Shown here piece by piece: positions 54,916-64,000 of a stretch of DNA of 64,000 nucleotides. Each line of letters opens with the position of its first letter. The first letter of the stretch is position 1. Source of the DNA: Procambarus clarkii. Its lineage: Eukaryota > Arthropoda > Malacostraca > Decapoda > Cambaridae. The DNA is taken from positions 23,106,901-23,170,900 of the forward strand of contig NC_091193.1 of assembly GCF_040958095.1 (NCBI RefSeq). The letters are read 5' to 3'. The translations under genes were made by a program, and so were the position numbers. The notes below the pieces were generated by a model that searched no databases, was not told the origin of the DNA, and saw only the letters and a program-made list of their open reading frames with translations.

Positions 54916-56064
54916 CAATGGCACCTCGACTTACGATTGCCCCGACTTACGATAATTTCGAGTTACGATGTAAATTTGATCGAAAAAATGCGACTCGACA
55001 TACGATGGTGTCGTCGACTAACGATATTTGTTGATACACGTTCGGGTCGACCGAGAGCGTGGTTTCCGGTCACGTGGGCCAACCTGCCTCAGTTTACTAC
55101 AGCTGCCTGCTTAGTGACGATCACATCTACAAGAAATTCCGTTTTTGTGGTGATTTTTTGCTTTTTGAACATAAAAGTAATTATTATATATCACACCATG
55201 GGTCCCAAGAAAGTCAGTGGTAAGGTTCAACATATGAAAACCCATGTAAGAATCACCATAGAGCAAAAACAAGAAATCATTCGTAAATATGAAGATGGTG
55301 TGTAGATTGTTCAACTAGCTAGGCAGTACAACAACTCTCAGTCAACGGTATCCATCATACTGGCTAAGAAAAAGGACAGTATGAGTGCTAAAGTGGCAAG
55401 ACATATCAATAATCATGAAACATAGAACATAAACACTTGAGGAAGTTGAACAGTTGTTATTAATTTGGATGACTATGTATGTAGTGAAGACTATGATGTA
55501 GACTATGGTGTAGACTATGGGAAGAAATGCAAACTTTTGTTGAAACGACTCACCCAGAGCAAGTTGTAGTAGGCCGTTGCCTTAACCTATTCAATGACAC
55601 TGTGATGCATCACTATAGACAAATGTTAAAACGAAGGGAAAAACAAGTCTCTTGGCAAATTTTTAGTGAGACAAACAAGCAGTGAACAACCCAAGGTCCT
55701 AGTGGTATGCAGGCAAAACGTAGGAGAGAGTGTACCCCAGAGGAAACATCACTGCCTGATGTGATAATGGAAGTTGACTCCCCTTCTAAACAGTAATACC
55801 TCCTCCTCCTCCCCTCATCACCATCTTCCATAAACCATCAAGGGTCCTCCATAAAGGTAAGATACACGTATGTACTGTATTGTAGTTAGAAAAAGCAATT
55901 GTATTCAGTATAAAATGTATTTGTAAATTAATATTTTGGATGGTGGGGAACGGATTAATTCAATTCCCTATATTTCTTATGGGAAAAATCGCTTCGACTT
56001 ACGATATTTCGACTTACGATCCGTCTCTGGGAATGGATTAGCATCGTAAGTCGAGGCCCCATTG
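54916..56064 (+). mobile_element. Tigger/pogo-like element 3 (transposase N-terminus)
   Basis: Terminal repeats CAATGGCACCTCGACTTACG and CGTAAGTCGAGGCCCCATTG are flanked by TA. The inside begins MGPKKVSGKVQHMKTHVRIT, then IEQKQEIIRKYEDGV, a stop, and IVQLARQYNNSQSTVSIILA, a CENP-B/pogo N-terminal helix-turn-helix broken by a TAG at 55303. The DDE domain is missing. Confidence 0.87.
55198..55425 (+). pseudogene. Pogo/Tigger transposase N-terminal domain, broken
   Basis: Starts at MGPKKVSGKVQ. Stops at 55303-55305 and 55423-55425 end the frame after an HTH of the CENP-B type. Confidence 0.78.
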
Positions 56065-56066
56065 TA

Positions 56067-56727
56067 CTTATATATAATGTGTGTATTAGTGTAATAACAG
56101 CAAAAGAATTATGTTATGTTAGAATAGCCCAACACACACACCTGTGACCCAACTGTCACCCAACAGGAATCAACCCAGAATCTAACTCATTCTGAGGCAA
56201 GGGAAGCAGGGGCTTCCCTTGCCAGAGATTATCCACAAACCTTGCAAAAACCCACCAGGAAGCATAGCTGCAACAAAATGAGCAACTGCTTGAAGGAAAT
56301 TAGGCATCCTAGGTAAACAGTTGTTGACATGGACTAAAGATCCTGGCAAGGTAGGCCTGATTTTCTCTTTTACACTGGTAGGGAGAAGACCAGCTTGTAT
56401 CCTCACATTCTCCTATTGCGGTGGTTAGAATCTGGTCTTCTCTCCGATAGGCTTGTGATTTGTAAGATTCTGATGTGGTGTCCATGGTTTGGAGGATTAT
56501 AAGTGGGTAGCTCAAGAAGTCTCCAAGATCCGCTAGAAAGAGGCATTTCATTTCATTTAACATTCGATTACTTCCTCTTCATTTTGTTTGGGGGGGGGGG
56601 TTCCATGGCAACAGCAGGGTCTTGGAGGCCTGGTGTGTTGGACTAAGACTCGATGCTGCCAGAGTTAAGCTTGACAAGAATATTTCATTACATGCAAAGC
56701 TTGATAATTATTATCTTCATTATTTAG
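56067..56727. other. Rest of glutaredoxin intron 1, no feature recognised
   Basis: No exon is visible. It contains a G-run (56591-56600). Confidence 0.3.
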
Positions 56728-56832
56728 GAATTCGGTAAATTGGGAATACCATACGAAGTTTATGAGCTGGATAAACATTCGGAAGGATCTGAAGTACAAG
56801 ATGTTTTGGATGTCATGACAGGAGCAAGGACT
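56728..56832 (+). CDS. Glutaredoxin coding exon 2
   Basis: Acceptor CATTATTTAG before GAATTCGGTAAATTGG; donor GGACT|GTGAGT; phase 0. It encodes residues 48-82 (EFGKLGIPYEVYELDKHSEG through VMTGART). The Thr is the first residue of the TVP motif. Confidence 0.93.
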
Positions 56833-57429
56833 GTGAGTTTTTCTTTTGATTTTAATTTAGGATGTGAAAACTGTAAACATAATGATAGACTTTGTAAAGC
56901 ATTTTTGTAATGTACAAGTTACTTGAAAAATTTAATTAAACTCTAGTTTTGTTCCAAATTTAGACTTAATTTTCCTGCTAAAACTTGGTATATATTTTTT
57001 AATGACTGTATGTACTTGCAATTTTTTTTGTGTGTGCACATATTTGTTTTAATTTATAGAAAGTGAAAAAATCTAATTTCTTTCAAATAAACTGTTACTG
57101 ATAAGTAGCTAAGTGTGATAAGGTGGGGGGATGGGGCAGGGGAAGTCATAGATGGAATAGCAGGACTACACTGTGTGGTAATAAATATGTATAAACTATT
57201 TAAAATTATCATGCGTTTTTAAGACTAATTTATAATAAATTATCAAACATGAAAGGATCCCAATTAACGAATTACAGTGGAACCTCGATTAATGAATTTA
57301 ATCCGTTCCAGCACTTGAACTCGTCATGTGAAGTGCTCGTCTTTCAAAACGAATTTTCCCATTTAAAATATTGGAAATAAAATAATCCGCTCCACCACCG
57401 TAAAACATCAATATGATATTAAATTTTTA

Positions 57430-57720
57430 AAATAATGGAGCAGCCTACCAGACAAACACTGAAACGGTACATAATAGATGCTCCATTATGACAATCTTTC
57501 TTTGTTTCAAATGTGTTCAATTTGTTTTGTATTTTTAATTTATTTATTAATAATGGAGCAGCCTACCTGGCACACACTGAACAAACCTTTATGACATTTT
57601 GCAAGTTTGTTCAATTTTTTTTTTTAATTTTTTTTTTTTTTTAAAGAAACATGGAGCAGCCTACCTGACAAACACTGAACGAACCTTTGACATGTGTTCT
57701 TTTTTCAATCTTTTTTTCAT
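57430..57720 (+). repeat. ~100-118-bp tandem repeat
   Basis: Three units start ATGGAGCAGCCTACC (57434, 57554, 57650) and continue GACAAACACTGAA, separated by AT- or T-rich DNA. Confidence 0.75.
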
Positions 57721-57829
57721 TTTTGTTTTGTTGTACAAAAAAAAATTCAGTGCTTTGCAACATCACAGCAGTAACCCCTTTACATCCCAGCATCATTAAC
57801 ACTTCCGCTCGGTAACGACACAGCATTGC

Positions 57830-59150
57830 ATCGTTTTTTTACTCGGGGGTGGTCCGGTAACGACGCAATGCTGCGCCGTTACCGGCGGCTTCGGGAGGGG
57901 GTTGCTGCAGCTTTGGACATTATATGCATATACATCTGTAGGGATTTTCATTGTGAATACATTGATACCAAAATGAAAGACCTAGGAGCAGAATTGAGGT
58001 AACAAAGTTGAAAAGAGTATACCCATTTTATTGCTATTTATTAGTGCTCTCAGCGGTAACGCACCGTCACGTTCTCTGTTTGCTGTGGGTGGGACGCCGG
58101 GGTTTTGGACTTTATATTTGCATATACCCCTGGAGGGAATTCTATTGCAAACACAATGATACCAAAATGAAAGATCTAGGACGAGAATTGAGATGTCTAA
58201 AGTGAAGAGTGTACACATTTTATTGCTCTTGCACGCTCCCGGGTAACACGCTCTCACTTTCTCGCCGGGCGTTTGGACTTTATATGCATTTAGTCCTGTA
58301 GAGAATTCTATTGTGAACATATCGATACCAAATTGAAAAACCTAGGACGAGAATTGAGATGACAAAGTTGAAGAGAGTATACACATTTCGGTATGACCAC
58401 GCTCTCTATTTTTATCTCTAGTTTAATGAGAGGTGCCTTGGGATGGTGCAGCACTCTCTTTCTGGTAACTTTCATCTTGTCGGCGGGTGGAATGTGCCGC
58501 TGTTTTTGACATACGCATGTATTCCAGTTGGGAATTCTATTCCGAACACATTGATACCAAAATGAAAGACCTAGAACGAGAATTAAGGTGACCAAAGTGA
58601 AAGGAGTGTACACATTTTATTGGTCTTGCGCGCTCCCAGGTAACACTCTCACTTTCTCTGTTGCGGATGGTATGCTGGGCATTTGGACTTTATATGTCTT
58701 TAGTCCTGTAGAGAATTCTATTGCGATCACAATGATACCAAAATGAAAAAAGACCTAGGACGAGAATTGAGGTGACCAAAGTGAAGGGAGTGTAAACATT
58801 TTATTGCTCTTGAGCCACGCTCTCATTTTCTCTGTTGCGGATGGTACGCCGACCGTTTGGACTTTATATGTCTTTAGTCCTATAGAGAATTCTATTGCGA
58901 ACACATTGATGCCAAAATGAAAGACCTAAGATGAGAATTGAGGTGACCAAAGTGAAAGGAGTGTACATATTTTATCGGTCCTGCGCGCTCCCAGGTAACA
59001 TGCTCTCACTTTCTCTGTTGCGGATAGTACGCTGTGTATTTGGACTTAATATGCCTTTAGTCCTGTAGAGAATTCTATTGTGAACACAATGATACCAAAT
59101 TGAAAAACCTAGGACGAGAATTGAGGTAACAAAGTTGAAAAGATTATACA
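57830..59150 (+). repeat. ~180-bp satellite array (about seven units)
   Basis: The core GATACCAAAATGAAAGACCT, AGGACGAGAATTGAGGTGAC recurs at about 57964, 58158, 58324, 58553, 58734, 58908 and 59090 (spacing 166-229). Each unit also has TTTGGACTTTATATG, TAGAGAATTCTATTG and a GCGCTCCCAGGTAACA / TCTCACTTTCTCTGTTGCGG stretch. Confidence 0.9.
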
Positions 59151-59718
59151 CTTTTCAGAATTACCGCGCGTTCCCACGGAATGCCAAAACCCACCCGAGG
59201 TAGTGTGGTGCATGTGCGCCCAGAGCATCAGAGTGTTAACATCTTTAAAAAATTTTTTTTTATTTATTTGCATCGTCTGAGAATGTGCGAGAAGCAGTGG
59301 GAACGCACCATGTGGTTTTCTCGTTAATCAAACGAACGCTCGCCAATCGAGACAATTTGTCGGCAATCGGCGTGCTCGTTACTCAAAATGCTCATAATTT
59401 GAGGCGCTCGTCACTCGAGGTTCCACAGAAATTGGGTGCATTATTTCTCCCCTAAAAATGTATAACTGTAGCCTGGTTGCAGAGTGCTTAGTGAGGAATA
59501 TAGAGGGATGTATCTTTTAAGATATGGCTTGATATGGTTAAATTATTTGTTAGCATGATCATGTAAACTGATTGTGTGGAGATTTTAACAATGTAATATT
59601 AATCAAATTAGTGCAGCAAATGGCAGAATTACCCTTTTAAGAATTGTATTGAAGGGAGGTTATGGGGGAGGGGACGTATTGATAAAAACGGTACAGTAAT
59701 TTGTATTATCTTTCTCAG

Positions 59719-59835
59719 GTTCCTCGAGTATTTGTTGGTGGCAAGTGTATTGGAGGAGGAACAGAAACAACACAACTCTCAAAAAGTGGAAAATTGCTAG
59801 ACATGGTAAAGCGGTGTCAAGAAGCATCTACTTAA
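59719..59835 (+). CDS. Glutaredoxin coding exon 3 (stop)
   Basis: Acceptor TATCTTTCTCAG before GTTCCTCGAGTATTTG; stop TAA 59833-59835. It encodes residues 83-120: VPRVFVGGKCIGGGTETTQL followed by SKSGKLLDMVKRCQEAST. It has cis-Pro84 and the GG motif for glutathione binding. Confidence 0.94.
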   Translation, partial: VPRVFVGGKCIGGGTETTQLSKSGKLLDMVKRCQEAST

Positions 59836-60805
59836 CATTAACCCAAAATGATGTATTTACAATCTTAATTTGAAAGATCTTTTGATACAAAACAGTTGAA
59901 GTTTTATATATGGAGTACTGTACAAGTAATGAATTTTGTTAGGCTGGTTAACAACCTAAACTTACTGGTACAGATGAAATGAAGCGTGCCTCTGTTTCTC
60001 AAGGTCTGGCTCACTGTAGCATGACATCACTCCATATAGATTCTGTGACTAACCAATTACTTTCTGGGTTTGAATCAGGTAGATGATTTCAACCAAGTGT
60101 TAGGTCTGATATTGTGTAAGTTCCATCGTTCATCCTTTTTGAAGAACTTTAGATTCATTCAACTTTCTAAATGGGACACAGGTCGGTGGCCTGCATTACT
60201 GCCTAGACAAAAAGGCTGGTCTGCTTAAATGGGAAAAATTCTGTTACGGAAAATATACGAAACTCAAGAGCAACAAAAATTTATTCTTTTAAATGGGTAA
60301 CAGTTGTTACAAGATTATATTACTAAGTTATAGCATACTATCAACTCCAGAGTAGCATTTACAATGCTACATTTCTAAAATTATACTAGACACGTTTAAA
60401 AAAGTAAATATAGAAATATTTTTCATATCACTTAATAATTTTTTATTTATTTAGTTACATTTGTCTTGTCATCCCTTTCAAACATTTTCCTGTATGGGCA
60501 ATCAATGCCTTAAAAGAATGAATGATGTAGAGCAGCTGCAAGACACATCTTTTAGCAACTTAGGCCTTTTCTTTACAGCCTCAGGATCTAGATTTTTTTA
60601 ACATTCAAAACAAAATAAGGAATATTTATAAAAAATAACCTAATAGTTTATTATAATGTCCATCTGTACTAAAATGTTTAAAGAATGTAACCATCAGGTA
60701 CTTTTAACAAATGCAACCTCCACATAAACAATTGTCATTACAATGACATTATTAGTTTGGGAACATGCATAAAAGTAATATGTAAGTTATGCATGTCATT
60801 ACCCA
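59836..60805. other. Short interval between convergent genes (3' UTRs)
   Basis: The glutaredoxin stop and the BRCT stop face each other over 970 bp. TTTTTATTTATTTAG at about 60444-60458 gives AATAAA on the minus strand, a candidate signal for the BRCT transcript. No clear AATAAA is seen for glutaredoxin. Confidence 0.4.
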
Positions 60806-61008
60806 CTACCCTAGTGGGAATTCGTCCAAAAGTAGTTCATGGCGCAGTAGGCCTGTGAGGATGAATTCTGTCCCAAGAATAGGAATCCCCAGATTTTTAT
60901 AGGAAGTCCAGAGTTTCTTATCTTCTGGGCAGGAGACTATTCTCACTTGTGGTGCATATTTTTTGGGGGGCATATCCAAGTACTCTCCACCAGAGCACTC
61001 AATGATTT
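60806..61008 (-). CDS. BRCT-domain protein (PTIP/MDC1-like), terminal coding exon
   Basis: On the minus strand, TTTCATCCACAG at 61009 is an acceptor; the frame then runs 66 codons to TAG at 60806-60808, entering in phase 2. It reads IIECSGGEYLDMPPKKYAPQ, VRIVSCPEDKKLWTSYKNLG, IPILGTEFILTGLLRHELLL. The ISCPED...GIP...EF.LTG.L stretch matches the C-terminal half of the last BRCT repeat in PTIP (PAXIP1) and MDC1, which bind phosphorylated histone H2A.X at DNA breaks. Upstream exons should lie right of 61009, beyond or within the remaining repeats. Assignment to one of the two is open. Confidence 0.78.
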
Positions 61009-61589
61009 CTGTGGATGAAACAGTTGTTATATTTCTATAGTAGTTGCAAGAGACCTAGCATCACTGCATAAAATATATATAAAAAGACATAAGGGAAAGT
61101 TCATGAGAGACCATACTTTTTAAAAGCCCTAAATTTTAATACCATTCACTCAGAAATGATCCTCTGCTTCTATAGACACTTAAATTCCTAATTGCATTCA
61201 AAGGCCAATGAATGTCCACAAACAAGAACTACTAAAGTTCATTCATTCATGTTAACTAAAATTAACAGGAATATAATTTACGAAGTTGTGTACAATGTGT
61301 TCATACACAAACATTACCATGTTTCTTCATGTATAAAAATTAAACATTGCATTCATCATTGTGTTGTTCTTTCCCTACTTTGTTGGTGAAAAACGAGGAC
61401 CGCATATTATGTACCAGGAGTTCACTGGTACGATCACATGTTAATTGCAAGAATATTTCCTCAAATATACATTAAGAGGCATCATAACTTTCATAATGTA
61501 ATTAGATTTACATACCTGTTTTTGTTACTTCAATGTACATACAGTATAAATAAAGTTTTACTGAAGCCTGTTTTTAACATTATTGCCCG

Positions 61590-62100
61590 CGCCACGTGAG
61601 CGCCGCAGACTTTGACGTCATGGGGCTAATGGTGCGGGCTCACCTTAATTCTCGTGCTACGTCGTTCCTTTTGGTATCATTGTGTTTGCAATTAAATTCC
61701 CTGCAGATGTATATGCATATAATGTCAAAAAACCTGGCGAGACTCCCCGCAGCAAAGCCTAAAATTACCTGTGAACGAGCACCAATTTGCACACCACAAT
61801 CTAATGTGTATACTCGTTCAGTTTGATAACATCAATTTCCATGTTACATCGCTCGTTTTGGTATCAATTTGTTCACAATATAAAGGCGCGCATTTTAAAA
61901 CTAGTCCCATAATAATAGCACAATAAATAGAATTTTAGCAAACATTTTAGAATTTAAAATTTAGACCCAAAAACGTATTTATAATCTTTGAAGTGTTTTG
62001 ACATCAAGTTTTGTGTTACATCTTTCATTTTGGTATCAAATTGTGCGCATTCTAAAGGCGCTTATTTTGAAACTATCCCGAGGTCGATCGGATAAAAAAT
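61590..62100 (-). repeat. Inverted ~180-bp satellite array (about three units)
   Basis: TTTTGGTATCATTGTGTTTG (61670), CGTTTTGGTATCAATTTGTT (61855) and CATTTTGGTATCAAATTGTG (62027) are the reverse of the GATACCAAAATG core at 57.8-59.1 kb, with the same ~180-bp spacing. The first unit also keeps CTGCAGATGTATATGCATAT. Confidence 0.83.
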
Positions 62101-62469
62101 GAATTTTATACAAATATTTTTGTAGTGGACGCAAGTCCTGTCCACGACTGGGACTCAAGAGAAAAAAAAATGGACGTGATCGGTGTCCAAAGCGAGCGAT
62201 ACTGTTAAAAGTGAAAAAGAATGAGAACAGCACCAGAATGTACATGTCAGGTATACTGGTGTGTTAGCTAAATGTTATACACACACTTATGAGTCCTATC
62301 ATGTTGGTACAGTAGGCATCATTTGTACTGAGAGGCAAGAATGCATGACAACTGAAAAACAGGAGAGAGATGTACAATTAAGAGATAAAAGGAGTGGGAA
62401 ATAGAACTTACTTAAGACAGAGAAACATATACCTGTAATAGTGGGGTTTGGCCTTTTTTTTTTTTTTAA

Positions 62470-63000
62470 TTACAGTACAACCTCGATTCAACGAATCTCC
62501 AGCTACTTCGCACACTTTTCAGGCCGGATTTACTCACCCGGTTCGACGAACAATGGTTCGCCGAAGCGGGGGATGTTCGGATTTGCTTACGACGTCGAGA
62601 CAGAGTTCACAGACTGGTGGAAAACTTTCACATTCTATCACAGATTACAATTATTAATTCCTTCATATGACAAGTTCGATCACACAAGTGGACCGCACAA
62701 GTGGACCGCACATGTGGTCCACAAGTGGTCCACAAGCTTACGATGTTGGGACAGAGTTCACAGTGGTAGAAAAACTTTACCATACCATCACAGATTACAA
62801 TTAATAATTCCTTCATATGACAAGTTGGATAACACAAATGGACCACACAAGTGGTCCACAAGCTTACGATGTTGGGACAGAGTTCACAGAGTGGTGGAAA
62901 ACTGTTTCATTCTATCACAGATTACAATTAATAATTCCTTCATAAGACAAGTTGGATCACACAAGTGGACCACACAACAACTGAATCATATGAACCAAAC
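62470..63000. repeat. ~125-bp tandem repeat with a Tigger-like end
   Basis: ACAGTACAACCTCGATTCAA at 62471 resembles the end of a Tigger-like element. Behind it, CAGAGTTCACAG, AACTTTCACATTCTATCACA, CACAAGTGGACC-type units repeat three times (62600, 62750, 62875), rich in GTGGTCCACA inverted words. Confidence 0.75.
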
Positions 63001-63490
63001 ACCAGCCAAAATGGTCCATACAAGAAGTGATGCATATTAACCAAACACCAGCCAGAATGATCCACAAGAAGTGACGTATATTAACCAAACACCAGCCAGA
63101 GTCGTCCACACAAGTGAACGACTGAGTTTCAATGATTTTCGTTCACCGATTTGTGGCACACGTATCTTTGTAAATTAATTTAAAGGCTGAAGCGTGAATA
63201 GCTAGCTAATATGTTGAAATCTTCTTATATACATTTTCTGTGATGAAACAAGACGAGTGAGGGTGGACAGATAAGGGAATACTGTACAGTAAATCTCACT
63301 TTACAGTGAGGTTTCACTCACTTTCGTCTGTGTTGTCACAGTCCAGTGACCCATGGCTTTGAACGTTTCACATTAATAAATCATTTCTAAAACTGGTGTT
63401 TTAATAACTCTTTATTATCCTAATTAAAGTAAACTAAATAAAACCAAAAATATACTGTAATAAGATAGATATCTCCTATTTGAGAAATTA
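63001..63490. other. No feature recognised
   Basis: The beginning has ACCAAACACCAGCCAGA in three decayed copies (62993-63095). The rest is AT-rich with no exon seen. Confidence 0.35.
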
Positions 63491-64000
63491 TTTACGTTAT
63501 TGGCAGCACAACTCCAGCACGAGTGGACAGGTCTAATTCCTGTCCATACAACACTTAAACTTAAGTGCACCAGCAAGCACCAGCAAGAAACCCAAATCCT
63601 CCCCCTCCCCTTACCCCAAGTAGCCCCTGCTTTCCCAGCCCCTGGTCTTCTCCCTGCCCCAAGCAGGCCTGAGCAAGACCAAAGCCCTCTATCCCCCACT
63701 CCACCTCCCTCCAAACCCGTCAACTACACCGCAGGAGGGCGTGCCCTCTCCCCAAGCAATCCCTGCTCCCTCACCCCCAGGACTTCTTCCTGCCCCAAGC
63801 AGGCCTGAGGAAGACCTAAGCCCTCCACCCCCCACTCCACCTCCCCCTGAACCCCTGGAAACTACCTCACAGGAGGATGAGCCTACCCAAGTAGCAATGA
63901 CCATAGAACAACCTCCTACACTTGTAGGGAGTGTGGGTGAAATTGGATATAAGATAGTGAGCTTCAAGGTAATGTACTCAAACATTGATGGGATTACCAA
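63491..64000 (+). pseudogene. 5' part of a LINE ORF, cut by the window end
   Basis: A proline-rich stretch encoded by two ~125-bp tandem units (CTGCCCCAAGCAGGCCTGAG at 63653 and 63791) is followed by GYKIVSFKVMYSNIDGIT at the right edge. The VMYSNIDGI start is typical of the beginning of an endonuclease domain in LINE ORF2. Frame intactness further right cannot be judged. Confidence 0.6.

Larger units (their letters stand above)
57275..59428. mobile_element. Tigger-like element 4 with tandem arrays inside
   Basis: The left end CAGTGGAACCTCGATTAATG and right end CGTCACTCGAGGTTCCACAG are imperfect inverted repeats with TA on the left. No transposase is visible. The interior holds a ~110-bp repeat (57430-57720) and the ~180-bp satellite (57800-59150). 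Confidence 0.72.
53994..59835 (+). other. Gene span: glutaredoxin, three coding exons (120 aa)
   Basis: Exons 53994-54134, 56728-56832 and 59719-59835 join in phase 0 with GT-AG introns to a 120-residue protein, about the length of classic dithiol glutaredoxins. The CPYC active site is at residues 39-42, preceded by VVIFSKTY; ART-VPRVF places the cis-Pro of the TVP motif across the last junction; GGKCIGGGTE is the glutathione-binding GG motif. Such proteins use glutathione to reduce disulfides and protein-glutathione mixed disulfides, in the cytosol or mitochondria. An extra Cys (GGKCIGG) is common in GLRX/GLRX2-type proteins. No targeting peptide is obvious, so cytosolic location is more likely. 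Introns carry two Tigger-like elements and a satellite. Confidence 0.94.

Overview
The window is animal nuclear DNA. It has split genes with GT-AG introns, tRNA-like SINEs, several LINE families, tyrosine-recombinase (DIRS-like) retrotransposons, a Ty3/gypsy-type LTR element, Tigger/pogo-like and piggyBac DNA transposons, and satellites. The density and mix of repeats, and several repeat words I associate with decapod genomes, suggest a decapod crustacean such as a crayfish or relative. That assignment is an inference.

Four host genes are visible, and the predictions they rest on are clean. (1) On the + strand, 1373-3233 is the large terminal coding exon of a POMGNT1-like, GT13-type glycosyltransferase whose 5' exons lie left of the window. 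(2) On the - strand, a complete seven-coding-exon gene runs from 36422 down to 7200. All junctions have GT-AG sites and compatible phases. It encodes a 369-residue EF-hand rhomboid intramembrane serine protease (rhomboid-4/RHBDL-like). (3) On the + strand, a complete three-exon glutaredoxin of 120 residues with a CPYC active site runs from 53994 to 59835. (4) On the - strand, 60806-61008 is the last exon of a BRCT-domain protein (PTIP/MDC1-like); its upstream exons lie to the right. Genes 1 and 2 converge, 2 and 3 diverge, and 3 and 4 converge within 1 kb.

The rest is mobile or repetitive DNA. From 10.5 to 34.4 kb the rhomboid introns hold six related DIRS-like copies (a seventh is at 52.7 kb). 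They have inverted terminal repeats, an internal circle-junction-like region next to the recombinase gene, and gag, RT, RNase H and recombinase remnants spread over different copies. From 41.3 to 52.7 kb there is a nest of retroelements. An old + strand LINE is broken by a gypsy-type LTR element (itself carrying a LINE piece and a stem-loop-rich SINE), by a LINE 3' end, and by a full-length, apparently intact - strand LINE of its own family.

The glutaredoxin introns carry two Tigger-like elements. One holds about seven copies of a ~180-bp satellite unit, and an inverted array of the same unit lies beyond the BRCT exon. A 42-bp GC-rich minisatellite (37.6-38.5 kb), a long (TA)n tract (39.5 kb) and several short tandem arrays complete the window. 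I saw no bacterial-type system, CRISPR array or true tRNA/rRNA gene.
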